This document shows, piece after piece, positions 9,519 through 17,893 of a stretch of DNA of 64,000 bases; positions within the stretch are counted from its first letter, which is position 1; each line of letters opens with the position of its first letter. The translations under genes were made by a program, and so were the position numbers. The DNA comes from Candidatus Cryptobacteroides avicola (GTDB lineage: Bacteria > Bacteroidota > Bacteroidia > Bacteroidales > UBA932): positions 28,848 through 92,847 of the forward strand of contig JADILV010000058.1 of NCBI GenBank assembly GCA_017695115.1, in the 5' to 3' direction. The notes under the pieces are model-generated. The model did not search any database. It was not told the DNA's origin and was given only the letters and a program-made list of their open reading frames with translations.

Positions 9519-9572
9519 AACAACAGCGAAACAGCCGGACATGGTAACGTGTCCGGCTGTTTCGCTGTTGTT
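9519..9572. terminator. bidirectional terminator, 23-bp perfect stem
   Basis: Arms 9519-9541 and 9550-9572 are perfect inverted repeats around an 8-base loop (TGGTAACG). It lies between the converging V-ATPase operon and the lipoprotein operon, with AT-rich ends on both strands, so it can stop both transcripts. Confidence 0.9.
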
Positions 9573-9597
9573 TCAGATACGATGGATTAAGCTTAAT

Positions 9598-11217
9598 CTA
9601 CTCGTAGACGAATTCGAATTCGTCCACATACATCACGCTTCCAAGCCCTCCGGTAAAATAGTCTCCTTTATAGCTTGCACAGGCTACCACTACTGCGTAT
9701 GTAGGCGTTGCGTCAGGTCTCCAATATTCAAGAGGTAAAGTGAACTCCTTGTATGCCCCTCCCGTATCCTCATCGCTCTCGAGTTTTCCATAAGCTATGA
9801 TACTCTTGTTCGCTTGCGTCTGATCAACGAAAATACCCTTTGCGGTATTAATGGTGAAAGGCTCGCTCCAGTCTGTCAGAATTACCAGAATCTGACATTT
9901 GTCCATGGTTCCCTTTAGACTTTCGTATGGGGGATCGGCATAATCTACCGTCTTTGGAAAATACGAATAATAGCCTTTTAACGATGACGGTCTGCCGGTA
10001 AAAGGTATTCCCCAATTAAGTATAGCCCCCATTCCTCCTGAGATTGTAGCGTTCTTGAATTCTCCCGTATAAATATTCCCTGCTGCAAATTTAGCTACAT
10101 TCATGCTTTCAAGTCTGGCGGCAGCCTTATTGTCCTGATCATCAGTCGCCAGAAAATCATACTCTGGAACAGTAGGATTCTTTCTTAACAGGGCTGTACC
10201 TCCGTTTGCAGTATCCCATATCTTGACTGTTTCATTAAGATTAGGATACCATGTTCCTGTGCTGTTCTGATACCAGTCATCAAAACCCATATTCTCTATC
10301 TGGTCCGGAGTACCGGTCGTAAACGTCACTTCCTTGCCGGTCTCCCCGTCCCGGCTGAACCTGACATGATAAAGGGTCCCTTCCGTAAGCCCGGTAAGCC
10401 TGGCCGAGACAGCAGTCCCGTTTACAGAAATATCATCAGTCCGGGACCAGGTTTCTTCTGAATCCGGCCTGTATTCAAGGACAGGGGCCGTCCCTCCGTC
10501 AAATTCTCCTTCTATATCCGCGCTATAGCACCACGGAGCAACTGAAGTGACAGCCATTACCACATCCTGAGGAAAGACATTCAGCGACCATCTGGTGACA
10601 GTACCTTTATACTCTATGTCGAAATAGCGTTTGAGCGTACAGTCGAGAACCAAAGGGAATTCAAATTCATTGACAGTCTCATCCTCTGCCCCTGCATCTT
10701 CGACATATCCGAGAATCACCGAAGTCTCCGGCTCCAGTTTCATATCCTCAATCGTTATAGAAGACAGCGGCTGCGTCTTTGAAACATATACAACAGCATC
10801 ATGTGTCTGCAGATCAATCTCTGCGTCTCCTACCTGGCCGGTACATCTTACGTACCTTTCAATCGGCTGGGTTGCAGAAATAGTCCACTCGTAATCCTGA
10901 TAGATGCTCAAAGTCACTTTCAGCGGCTCGGAAAGGTCAATGATATCCCCCGGCTTCAGCATCGGATGACATCTTACCATGTCTGTAAAACCGATATCCG
11001 TTATCTTCAGTGCTGAAATGTCAGCAGTCTCAGACAGGATGACACTGATGGTCCTGTCCTGCGTGTTTATCGTCACGGATTCCTGGCCGTCAACACCGAA
11101 AGCCGTAAACTCCGCCAACACCCTCGGATAGGACATGTCATTCTCTATCAGACAGGAGTGCAGCGATATCACAGACAGCACCGCCAAAAGGTACCGGAAT
11201 ATTCTTATGTTCTTCAT
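9598..11217 (-). CDS. surface lipoprotein with C-terminal PCMD-like domain
   Basis: A 539-residue exported lipoprotein. Seen: signal peptide with lipobox-like VISLHSC, then acidic LIEND typical of surface-exposed Bacteroidota lipoproteins; beta-rich N-terminal repeats (about residues 25-220) that look like Ig-like folds; an FN3-like segment with LTGLTEGTLYHVRFS (about 270-305); and a C-terminal beta-sandwich starting at NMGFDDWYQNSTGTWYPN and ending GSVMYVDEFEFVYE, of the 'putative carbohydrate metabolism domain' (PCMD) type. The same C-terminal pattern is in the 12118 gene. Likely glycan-binding or adhesive; no catalytic site seen. ATG at 11217 is chosen over a TTG two codons upstream. Last gene of its operon. 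Confidence 0.82.
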   Translation of the reverse strand: MKNIRIFRYLLAVLSVISLHSCLIENDMSYPRVLAEFTAFGVDGQESVTINTQDRTISVILSETADISALKITDIGFTDMVRCHPMLKPGDIIDLSEPLKVTLSIYQDYEWTISATQPIERYVRCTGQVGDAEIDLQTHDAVVYVSKTQPLSSITIEDMKLEPETSVILGYVEDAGAEDETVNEFEFPLVLDCTLKRYFDIEYKGTVTRWSLNVFPQDVVMAVTSVAPWCYSADIEGEFDGGTAPVLEYRPDSEETWSRTDDISVNGTAVSARLTGLTEGTLYHVRFSRDGETGKEVTFTTGTPDQIENMGFDDWYQNSTGTWYPNLNETVKIWDTANGGTALLRKNPTVPEYDFLATDDQDNKAAARLESMNVAKFAAGNIYTGEFKNATISGGMGAILNWGIPFTGRPSSLKGYYSYFPKTVDYADPPYESLKGTMDKCQILVILTDWSEPFTINTAKGIFVDQTQANKSIIAYGKLESDEDTGGAYKEFTLPLEYWRPDATPTYAVVVACASYKGDYFTGGLGSVMYVDEFEFVYE

Positions 11218-11234
11218 ATCCAAACCGTTTTACC

Positions 11235-12116
11235 CTATCTTGATTTCTTGACCCTGTGATCCCCTGTAGGAATATAGAAAGAAAGACCGAAGCCGATAGA
11301 AAGCAGGTTCAACTTGAAATTGGCCCCGCTCTTCTCCATTTCGCTATGCTCTACCTGATTGGTGGTCTGGACGACTTTCTGATAGTTGAAACCGAGCAGA
11401 CCTATGGATACTTCCAGTGCGACTTCATTGGTAATGAATGCACAAAGTCCGGGGACAAGCCCGAGCTCGAATTTATAGATATCCTGATAGGTTCCGAATT
11501 TATCTCCTTCATCCCTCTTGTAGCTTTCGGCCTGACCATATCCGCCCATGGCCCTTACCTCGGTAAACATGGCAAACCTCCGGCTGTCGGCAAAAGGAAT
11601 ATAGTTCCTGAGTGTCAAGGCTCCGGTATATGCGTGCTTGAAATAATTGTAGTCGCTGATTCCCAAAGACAGTGCATCGCCCAAAGACAGATTGAGGTTT
11701 CCAAGTCCCATACTTGACCTGTCGTAATCGAAGCGGATACCGACTGAAAGATTGTCCGTGATAAAATACGAGACATACGGTGATACGCCGAAAGAAAGCA
11801 GGTTGCCATGGATATCACCCAGCAGCGAGAACAGCATAGAATAGCCGGCATCCGCAGATCCGCTGCCTATACTGTAATTGTTGTACGAAAACGACACTCC
11901 CGCACCGACAGTACCTTTCGGAATAAATACCGTCTTCGACATGCCTATGCCCCTGTCGAAAGGCTCCACAGGCGGTTTCGTCTTTTTCTTTGACTTGAAT
12001 ATGCTGCCGGTCTCCGACATCGGCTCTACGGTATCCGCACTGCCATAAGCAGGAATGGCAGACACGCTGAGCGTGGCTGCCACTATCAAAAACGACAATG
12101 AATACTTCTTTATCAT
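11235..12116 (-). CDS. outer-membrane beta-barrel protein
   Basis: A 293-residue protein with a clear signal peptide (MIKKYSLSFLIVAATLSVSA), a Lys-rich stretch FKSKKKTKPP, then alternating hydrophobic/polar strands ending in IGFGLSFYIP, the pattern of a small outer-membrane barrel of about 8-10 strands. No family was recognised with certainty. The ATG at 12116 is chosen because the signal peptide starts there and it lies one base after the stop of the upstream gene; an in-frame ATG at 12167 would add 17 non-signal residues inside that gene. It may anchor or export the neighbouring lipoproteins (inference). Confidence 0.8.
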   Translation of the reverse strand: MIKKYSLSFLIVAATLSVSAIPAYGSADTVEPMSETGSIFKSKKKTKPPVEPFDRGIGMSKTVFIPKGTVGAGVSFSYNNYSIGSGSADAGYSMLFSLLGDIHGNLLSFGVSPYVSYFITDNLSVGIRFDYDRSSMGLGNLNLSLGDALSLGISDYNYFKHAYTGALTLRNYIPFADSRRFAMFTEVRAMGGYGQAESYKRDEGDKFGTYQDIYKFELGLVPGLCAFITNEVALEVSIGLLGFNYQKVVQTTNQVEHSEMEKSGANFKLNLLSIGFGLSFYIPTGDHRVKKSR

Positions 12117-12117
12117 A

Positions 12118-14262
12118 CTATTTCTTATCCAGTTCATCCGGATCATAAATGAATTCGAATTCATCAAGGTACAGGGTACTTCCTACGCCTCCTGTAAAAT
12201 AGTCTCCGTATTTGCTGGCCGCAGCTACGATAACTATATACTTAGGCGTTCTGGTAACATCCCGATAGTCAAGCTTAATGGTGAACTGCTGGTATTTCTC
12301 CATCGTTTCACTTGTCTCAAAAGAGCCATAAGCTATGATTGCCGGATCTCCCTGGAAATCAACGAAGGTACCTTTACTTGTGTTAATATGGAAAGGATAA
12401 TTCCAGTCTGTCAACAGAATCTGAATCTGGCCTATATCCGTCTTTCCGGTCATATTGTTATGGGTACCTTTATCAATTATTTTCGGAATATACATGTAAT
12501 ACCCAGTCAATGCCAGCGGTCTGGAAACAAATGGCACACCCCAGTCAAGTTCTGCCCCCAAACCTGAAACCTTATCAAATTTTCCTGTATACAGGTTGCC
12601 TGCGGCAAATTGTCCTAAAGCTGTTGAACTTACCAGTTTTACAGCTTTTTTACCCTCCCCGGCTACAGCCACCAGATCAGATTCAGGGGTTGTAGGAGTG
12701 ACAGATCCGATAAACAGATCCGATGTACCTTTATTGGCAGAGTCCCAGACATAATTCGCTTCACTCAAATCAAGATTCGGATACCAGGCATTGCTGCCGT
12801 CCGGCTTATACCAGCTGTCAAATGACATGTTATGAATAACTCCTTCCGCCTCAGTAGTAAAGCTCAATTCCTTGGTTTCCTTATCCTCCGCAGTTACAGC
12901 TCTGAATCTATACATTGTTTTCGGTTCCAGACCGCGGATCTCAGCGGAATATGTACGTGAAGCAGAATTTATTGATACTGATCCGTCGAAATCAATCCAC
13001 TGTGAATCTGTGTCTTTTCTGTACTGGAATGAAATGCCTTCCGGCTGTGAGGCAGGGAACCACTTGGCTTCGACAGTTGCAAATCGGGCCCACGCATTGG
13101 CCGAAACGGCCTCCACATCCACAGGCGACTGGACATTGAATGTTATCCTTTCTTCGTCGAACACATTGTTCACATCCACCATAAAGACATCGAAAAAGGA
13201 TTCTCCGATAGCGAGACTTCCTGCATAAGACGAAATATCGACAGAAACAGATTTCGATCCTTCAGGAACGGAAGCCACTATGACACCATTCCCGGCAAGA
13301 GTTCCAAGGACTTCTGTCGACGCTCCTACAAGTTCACAAGAAACCGTCTCCTTTGTCCGAGGGTCCGTATACTCAAGGACAATGCTTTTGAAACCGTCTT
13401 CGGAAGTCAGAGAAAGAGTCTTTTTGGAAGCATCCCCTGCGGTAATGTACACAGGCTCTGAATAATCGAAATCAGCTGTCATCTCAGGCTTCGTCTCATC
13501 TCCGAAATCAAGGACCAGGTCATATTCCTTTTCATCCATCGAGTCGTTAAGAATAATGGTAAAAGCCCCTCCTCCGAACTCGTCTTCCTTTTCCAGAGAG
13601 AAAGAAAGGTTATAATACTGTCTGGCCTTAACATCACTGTAAGTATCCGATGCAGTGTACTTCTCCCCATCTTTGTTGACCAGTTCCAGTGTCCACGAAA
13701 GCGTTCCGGTAGCACTGAAATATCCCGTCTTGTCCACAGTAGGAGCTTCCCCTGCACTGTCAAAAACAAGAGTTCCTGCCCCATTGGTCACAGTCAGCTG
13801 ATACCGGGAAAAATTCTTTTTTATATCGTCGGAGAATTCCGCAGTAACTTTTACGTTTGCAAGACTGCAGGCAATGTTGATGTTCGACATTTCGTCTTTG
13901 GCAATCTTGAATTTTGCCGACCCGCTATAGAACGGAGCGTCGAACGCAGCAGCGCCGTCTGTACCGGAATAAGCGACCGCCGTATAATCGAAGCTCACGG
14001 CAGGAAGGGTCATCGGTGATTCTGCAAGTGAGGTATAGTCGTCCACATGGCCGCAGACTGTACCTGCAGAATTGATTACATCCAGAGCGAATGTCATCCC
14101 GAACTCTTCAGGCGTGCTTTTGAAGACAATGTCTTCACTCAAGTCCTTATCAAGACTCACATACAGATATCCGTATCCTTTATCATCTACATCTGTTTTT
14201 TTACAGGCTCCGGCAGACAAGATAACAAGAACGGATACAAAAAAATATATTATATGCTTCAT
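12118..14262 (-). CDS. DUF4493 / FN3 / PCMD-like surface lipoprotein
   Basis: A 714-residue lipoprotein. Seen: signal peptide with lipobox ILSAGAC followed by KKTDVDD; an N-terminal DUF4493-type region (about residues 28-235; YGYLYVSLDKD, a Cys-Ser-Leu-Ala-Asn-Val-Lys-Val core strand); a central beta-rich part; an FN3-like segment (about 385-480, GLEPKTMYRFRAVTAED); and a C-terminal domain beginning NMSFDSWYKPDGSNAWYPN and ending GSTLYLDEFEFIYD, closely parallel to the 9598 gene. Probably displayed on the cell surface. The substrate is unknown. Confidence 0.82.
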   Translation of the reverse strand: MKHIIYFFVSVLVILSAGACKKTDVDDKGYGYLYVSLDKDLSEDIVFKSTPEEFGMTFALDVINSAGTVCGHVDDYTSLAESPMTLPAVSFDYTAVAYSGTDGAAAFDAPFYSGSAKFKIAKDEMSNINIACSLANVKVTAEFSDDIKKNFSRYQLTVTNGAGTLVFDSAGEAPTVDKTGYFSATGTLSWTLELVNKDGEKYTASDTYSDVKARQYYNLSFSLEKEDEFGGGAFTIILNDSMDEKEYDLVLDFGDETKPEMTADFDYSEPVYITAGDASKKTLSLTSEDGFKSIVLEYTDPRTKETVSCELVGASTEVLGTLAGNGVIVASVPEGSKSVSVDISSYAGSLAIGESFFDVFMVDVNNVFDEERITFNVQSPVDVEAVSANAWARFATVEAKWFPASQPEGISFQYRKDTDSQWIDFDGSVSINSASRTYSAEIRGLEPKTMYRFRAVTAEDKETKELSFTTEAEGVIHNMSFDSWYKPDGSNAWYPNLDLSEANYVWDSANKGTSDLFIGSVTPTTPESDLVAVAGEGKKAVKLVSSTALGQFAAGNLYTGKFDKVSGLGAELDWGVPFVSRPLALTGYYMYIPKIIDKGTHNNMTGKTDIGQIQILLTDWNYPFHINTSKGTFVDFQGDPAIIAYGSFETSETMEKYQQFTIKLDYRDVTRTPKYIVIVAAASKYGDYFTGGVGSTLYLDEFEFIYDPDELDKK

Positions 14263-14283
14263 TTCCGTTTAAAAGTTACCTTG

Positions 14284-15522
14284 TTATTCCGCAACATAAA
14301 AAGTCAAAGTCCTGGAAAAAGACTCGCCGTCATTATCCGATATCTCCAGAGTGAACATATGTCTGGACCCGGCATCCGGGCCCAGAGTCAGTATCATAGG
14401 TACAAGATTTGACAACGGGAACTGTACCGAACTCTGGCCCTGAAGCTGGTCTCCTGTCGGAAGTCCAAGCTGTCCACCAAGAAAATCCTTGACTTTTTGG
14501 TCAGAAATCAAATCCATTCTGGTCGAGCCTACAATGCCTTCCAGAGCAGTATTCAGTGTCGGAGAGTCTACGGAAACGATAAAAGTACTGATGCCCGCAG
14601 GAGCGGAAATGGAAAGGTTTACATCCATTCCGTTCGCAATCAGCATTTCATCGAACTCCGGATTCGCCGGCCACTCCATAGTAATGGCAGGAGTATCAGG
14701 TTCTGACGGAACATCCGGATCTTCGTCAGGGTTTTCATCTTCTCCACCTTCTACAGGATCCTGGTCGATGCCTGGAATTTCGATTCCCACCTCCGTATCA
14801 TTCAATGTATCGTCTATGGATATTTCAAAACCGGCTTCTCCCGTAGTTATTGCATCCAGTTTCAGAATATAATTGTTTCCGGCCTTGACCTCTTTAATCG
14901 GCAGATGATAAGTAGCTTCCATATTATTGACAGCCCTGTATCCTTTTACGCGGACATCGAGCGGTGAAACCGGAAAGTAGCCGCACTGCTGCGCCTCGAC
15001 TTCAGACTTTTTCCATGTCAGGGAACGGCTGCCTTCACACAGGACCGTTATCTCGAAATCTGTAAGTTCGCTGAGGAAATTGTCGGTGCAGTTGACAGTC
15101 ACTTTCATATTCGATATCGAGCACACTACCTCGACATTTGACACCTTGTTTATTTCCACCAGGAAATCCTGAGAGCCGGCATATACGGGAACTCCCCATC
15201 CATCATACGGCTCCGTCTGAGCAGAGGATGCCGATATGGTATATTCTCCGGACGGAAGTTCAAGCATGGAAGGAACTTCCGAGAACGAGGCCCATTCATC
15301 CGAATATCCTCCGTCTTTCCTGTCGATATTGATCTTGAATGTGTTCACGTCTACATCTGTGTCCGCCTTTGTGGAAAGGTCCACATCAGAAAATTCGTAC
15401 GACCCCCCTTTCAACTGAAGGGAAAGGGTGCCTGTCCCCCCCTCTGACGGTCTGATATTCTCTTTTTTGCATCCTGCCAATACTGCAGAAAGTGCCAATA
15501 TTATGATTGCAAATTTTTTCAT
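14284..15522 (-). CDS. DUF4493 domain lipoprotein
   Basis: A 412-residue lipoprotein. Seen: signal peptide and lipobox ALSAVLAGC, then KKEN; a DUF4493-type domain with DLSTKADTDVDVNTFKINI and the core strand VVCSISNMKVTVNC; an acidic Pro-rich linker (about residues 265-290, DENPDEDPDVPSEPD); and a C-terminal beta domain ending SRTLTFYVAE. It lacks the PCMD-like end of its neighbours. ATG at 15522 is chosen because it starts the signal peptide; the upstream in-frame ATG at 15546 overlaps the previous gene. Confidence 0.82.
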   Translation of the reverse strand: MKKFAIIILALSAVLAGCKKENIRPSEGGTGTLSLQLKGGSYEFSDVDLSTKADTDVDVNTFKINIDRKDGGYSDEWASFSEVPSMLELPSGEYTISASSAQTEPYDGWGVPVYAGSQDFLVEINKVSNVEVVCSISNMKVTVNCTDNFLSELTDFEITVLCEGSRSLTWKKSEVEAQQCGYFPVSPLDVRVKGYRAVNNMEATYHLPIKEVKAGNNYILKLDAITTGEAGFEISIDDTLNDTEVGIEIPGIDQDPVEGGEDENPDEDPDVPSEPDTPAITMEWPANPEFDEMLIANGMDVNLSISAPAGISTFIVSVDSPTLNTALEGIVGSTRMDLISDQKVKDFLGGQLGLPTGDQLQGQSSVQFPLSNLVPMILTLGPDAGSRHMFTLEISDNDGESFSRTLTFYVAE

Positions 15523-15538
15523 TGTATTATGCGTATTT

Positions 15539-17716
15539 TTATTCATAAATAAGTTCTATGTCATCTATAGTCAGGATGCTACCGCCGTGAACACGAGCTG
15601 TCCCGGCCGGATAAATTATTTCTACATTCATACTATAAGTAGGGGTATCTGACGTAGACTGCCTGAATTCAATGTAAATTGCATCCGCTTTGGAATAGAT
15701 ATCGTAATATGTTATATCGGCATCCGCTTTTACCCATTCAGTTACAGATGATGAAGCTGTGTATTCAAATGTACCTTCACCGATAGTCAGAGTCCCGCTC
15801 ATTAGCTTTATATACGCCCTGAAAGTATCAGTGCTATGATCATCATCAATCCTCAGTGTATATTTATAATAAAAGGACAATTTTGATGGCCTGGAGAGAA
15901 ACGCATGTTTCGATCCGTCTTGAGAATCAATAAATAATTTGCCAGGAACAGCATTGGACAAAGATGTTCCTGAAGTATTTCCATTATTGACAGCTATAGC
16001 CATGATTTGCGCAGCTTTCCCTTTCCTTCCGTTCGTATAGGATACCATCGGAAAGCACTTAAAAGTCAGATTTGATGGAGTAGTAGCTGTATGTGTCGTT
16101 TCACTATTATTTGAATTCCACCATCTTGACGCCTCATCAGAATAAGGAGCGTATGTTTTCTGTTTTGAGGAACTCAAAATATATGATTTTACATCCCATT
16201 CGCTCCACTCCTCAAACCCTGCGTTCCCGACCTGCTGTTCAGCCTCGGTCGTGAGAGTAACGGGTGCGGTAGCAGTCTGGAGGTTGCCGTTATAGACAGC
16301 ACGCACCTGATATTCCGTTTCCGGCTCAAGTCCGGCTATATCAGGGAATGTCGCCTTTGCCGCATCGGCAGACATTGGCTCTACACTTGTCCATGACCGG
16401 CCGTCAGTGCTGTACTGGACTTCAATCTTTGCAGGATTACCGTTCACGGTAGTAGCGGCCAGGCCTCTGATTCTCCTTGCGAAAGCATTGTAATCGGCCG
16501 GAGAGAAAGAAAACTCGACCGGGCTCTGCGCTATTGTGAATTCAGGTGTTGAAGCAGACCTGTCAAGGTTGTCCGTAACCGTCACAGAGAATTTGCCGGA
16601 AAAGGCATTTGACGGTTCGTATTTGATATAGTCTGAAAGTCTGGAGAAGTCGATGCTGCCGAGCCTTTTGTCTTTCATGGACTTTACCCAGTTGAATCCC
16701 AATGATTCAAGGGTTTCCTGCACTGCCGGATCAGGGGACACGAGATCAATACTGCCCGTAATGCCTTTGTCCTCCAAATACTGGGATTCTATAACATTGA
16801 GCGTACAGCTCTTTATCCCGCCCTTGGCAATCAGGTCTATCTGGACATTTTCATAATCCACACCTTCTATAAAAGAAAAGAGATTGTCAGTAAAACCGTA
16901 CATGGCAGCGGCTGGCGCGTCTTTCGGTGCAGCTTCCACCGGCACCAGAAATTCCTTTGTCACATCATCCGTAGTGACATCCACCTCTATCACCGTTCCC
17001 CCGAGACTGCCTTCTCCACTATACAGTTCAAGATTGAAAGAGACGAATGTATTCGGAGCATAGACGCTCATATCCTCAGTATCGCTCAAAGAACCCAAGT
17101 CGACAGGATAATACTTCCATTCACCGTCAACAAGGGCATATATCTCCATCTCCAATACTCCCGGAAGGATATAGCCCGCCCGTGTTTCATCCTTTACGAA
17201 TTTCAGTTCTTTGGAAGAACCTGCATTCCTTACCACCGTATACAAATCCGAATAAGAGGCCAGCAGATTGGGTCCGAGACTGACAGCCACCTTGACTTTG
17301 TTCATTCTGGCTACAGCACTGACGGACTCTGATGTCTGAGGACGCACGGTAAAAATCTGATCCGCTGAAAACCATGCTTTTTCAGACCCGAATCCTACCC
17401 CGGCAGAATCTCCATGCTGGGCCAGAAGACGGTATTCGCCACTGTTCAAAGGGATTTTCTTTCCTGCGGAATTCGCATAATTGTCTCTGTAGATACGGAT
17501 GCCCTGTGAATTGTAGATCTCGACTTCGAAATCTCCGGCATCAGGTACATTCTCTTCCACAGATCTTGTTTTGGGACTTGCATCTTCGCCATCTCCGGTC
17601 GACGAAAGAGTGATGCATACCTCTCCCATTTCCCGGTTCTCAGGTTCCTTTACAGTCTCCTTTGAACATGACAGCAAGACGAGAAGCCCGATCGGTAAAA
17701 ATCTTAATCGTCTCAT
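15539..17716 (-). CDS. DUF4493 / FN3 surface lipoprotein, first gene of operon
   Basis: A 725-residue lipoprotein. Seen: signal peptide with lipobox LLVLLSC and SKETVKE; a DUF4493-like region (about residues 28-235, DFEVEIYNSQGIRIYRDN, ARMNKVKVAVSLG); a middle beta-rich region; an FN3-like stretch (about 395-490, IAGLEPETEYQVRAVY); and a large C-terminal domain beginning NAGFEEWSEWDVKSY and ending GGSILTIDDIELIYE, a divergent relative of the C-terminal domains in the 12118 and 9598 genes. First gene after the promoter at 17752-17782; its stop is 16 bases before the next start. Confidence 0.82.
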   Translation of the reverse strand: MRRLRFLPIGLLVLLSCSKETVKEPENREMGEVCITLSSTGDGEDASPKTRSVEENVPDAGDFEVEIYNSQGIRIYRDNYANSAGKKIPLNSGEYRLLAQHGDSAGVGFGSEKAWFSADQIFTVRPQTSESVSAVARMNKVKVAVSLGPNLLASYSDLYTVVRNAGSSKELKFVKDETRAGYILPGVLEMEIYALVDGEWKYYPVDLGSLSDTEDMSVYAPNTFVSFNLELYSGEGSLGGTVIEVDVTTDDVTKEFLVPVEAAPKDAPAAAMYGFTDNLFSFIEGVDYENVQIDLIAKGGIKSCTLNVIESQYLEDKGITGSIDLVSPDPAVQETLESLGFNWVKSMKDKRLGSIDFSRLSDYIKYEPSNAFSGKFSVTVTDNLDRSASTPEFTIAQSPVEFSFSPADYNAFARRIRGLAATTVNGNPAKIEVQYSTDGRSWTSVEPMSADAAKATFPDIAGLEPETEYQVRAVYNGNLQTATAPVTLTTEAEQQVGNAGFEEWSEWDVKSYILSSSKQKTYAPYSDEASRWWNSNNSETTHTATTPSNLTFKCFPMVSYTNGRKGKAAQIMAIAVNNGNTSGTSLSNAVPGKLFIDSQDGSKHAFLSRPSKLSFYYKYTLRIDDDHSTDTFRAYIKLMSGTLTIGEGTFEYTASSSVTEWVKADADITYYDIYSKADAIYIEFRQSTSDTPTYSMNVEIIYPAGTARVHGGSILTIDDIELIYE

Positions 17717-17751
17717 CTGGTTTAAGGTTTGTACTTAATAAAATAAACGTG

Positions 17752-17782
17752 CAAATTTATGATATTCCGGCGTTAAATCCAA
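17752..17782 (-). promoter_or_regulatory. promoter of the lipoprotein operon
   Basis: On the minus strand: TTG (17782-17780), 20 bases, TAAATTTG (17759-17752). This fits the Bacteroides promoter and is about 36 bases before the 17716 start. It is arranged back to back with the parE promoter. Confidence 0.65.
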
Positions 17783-17836
17783 CATTTCCAACACTTTTCT
17801 CATCCTCCGTAACATCAAATGCACAATCGGCGGCTG

Positions 17837-17863
17837 TTGTTGTCCGATTTTTTCGTATTTTTG
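17837..17863 (+). promoter_or_regulatory. possible promoter of parE
   Basis: TATTTTTG at 17856-17863 fits the -7 element; the best upstream TTG (17837-17839) is only 16 bases away, so the -33 part is weak. It is about 30 bases upstream of parE. Confidence 0.45.
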
Positions 17864-17893
17864 CGGAGATTTGGCTTAAAAGTGACATAATAT

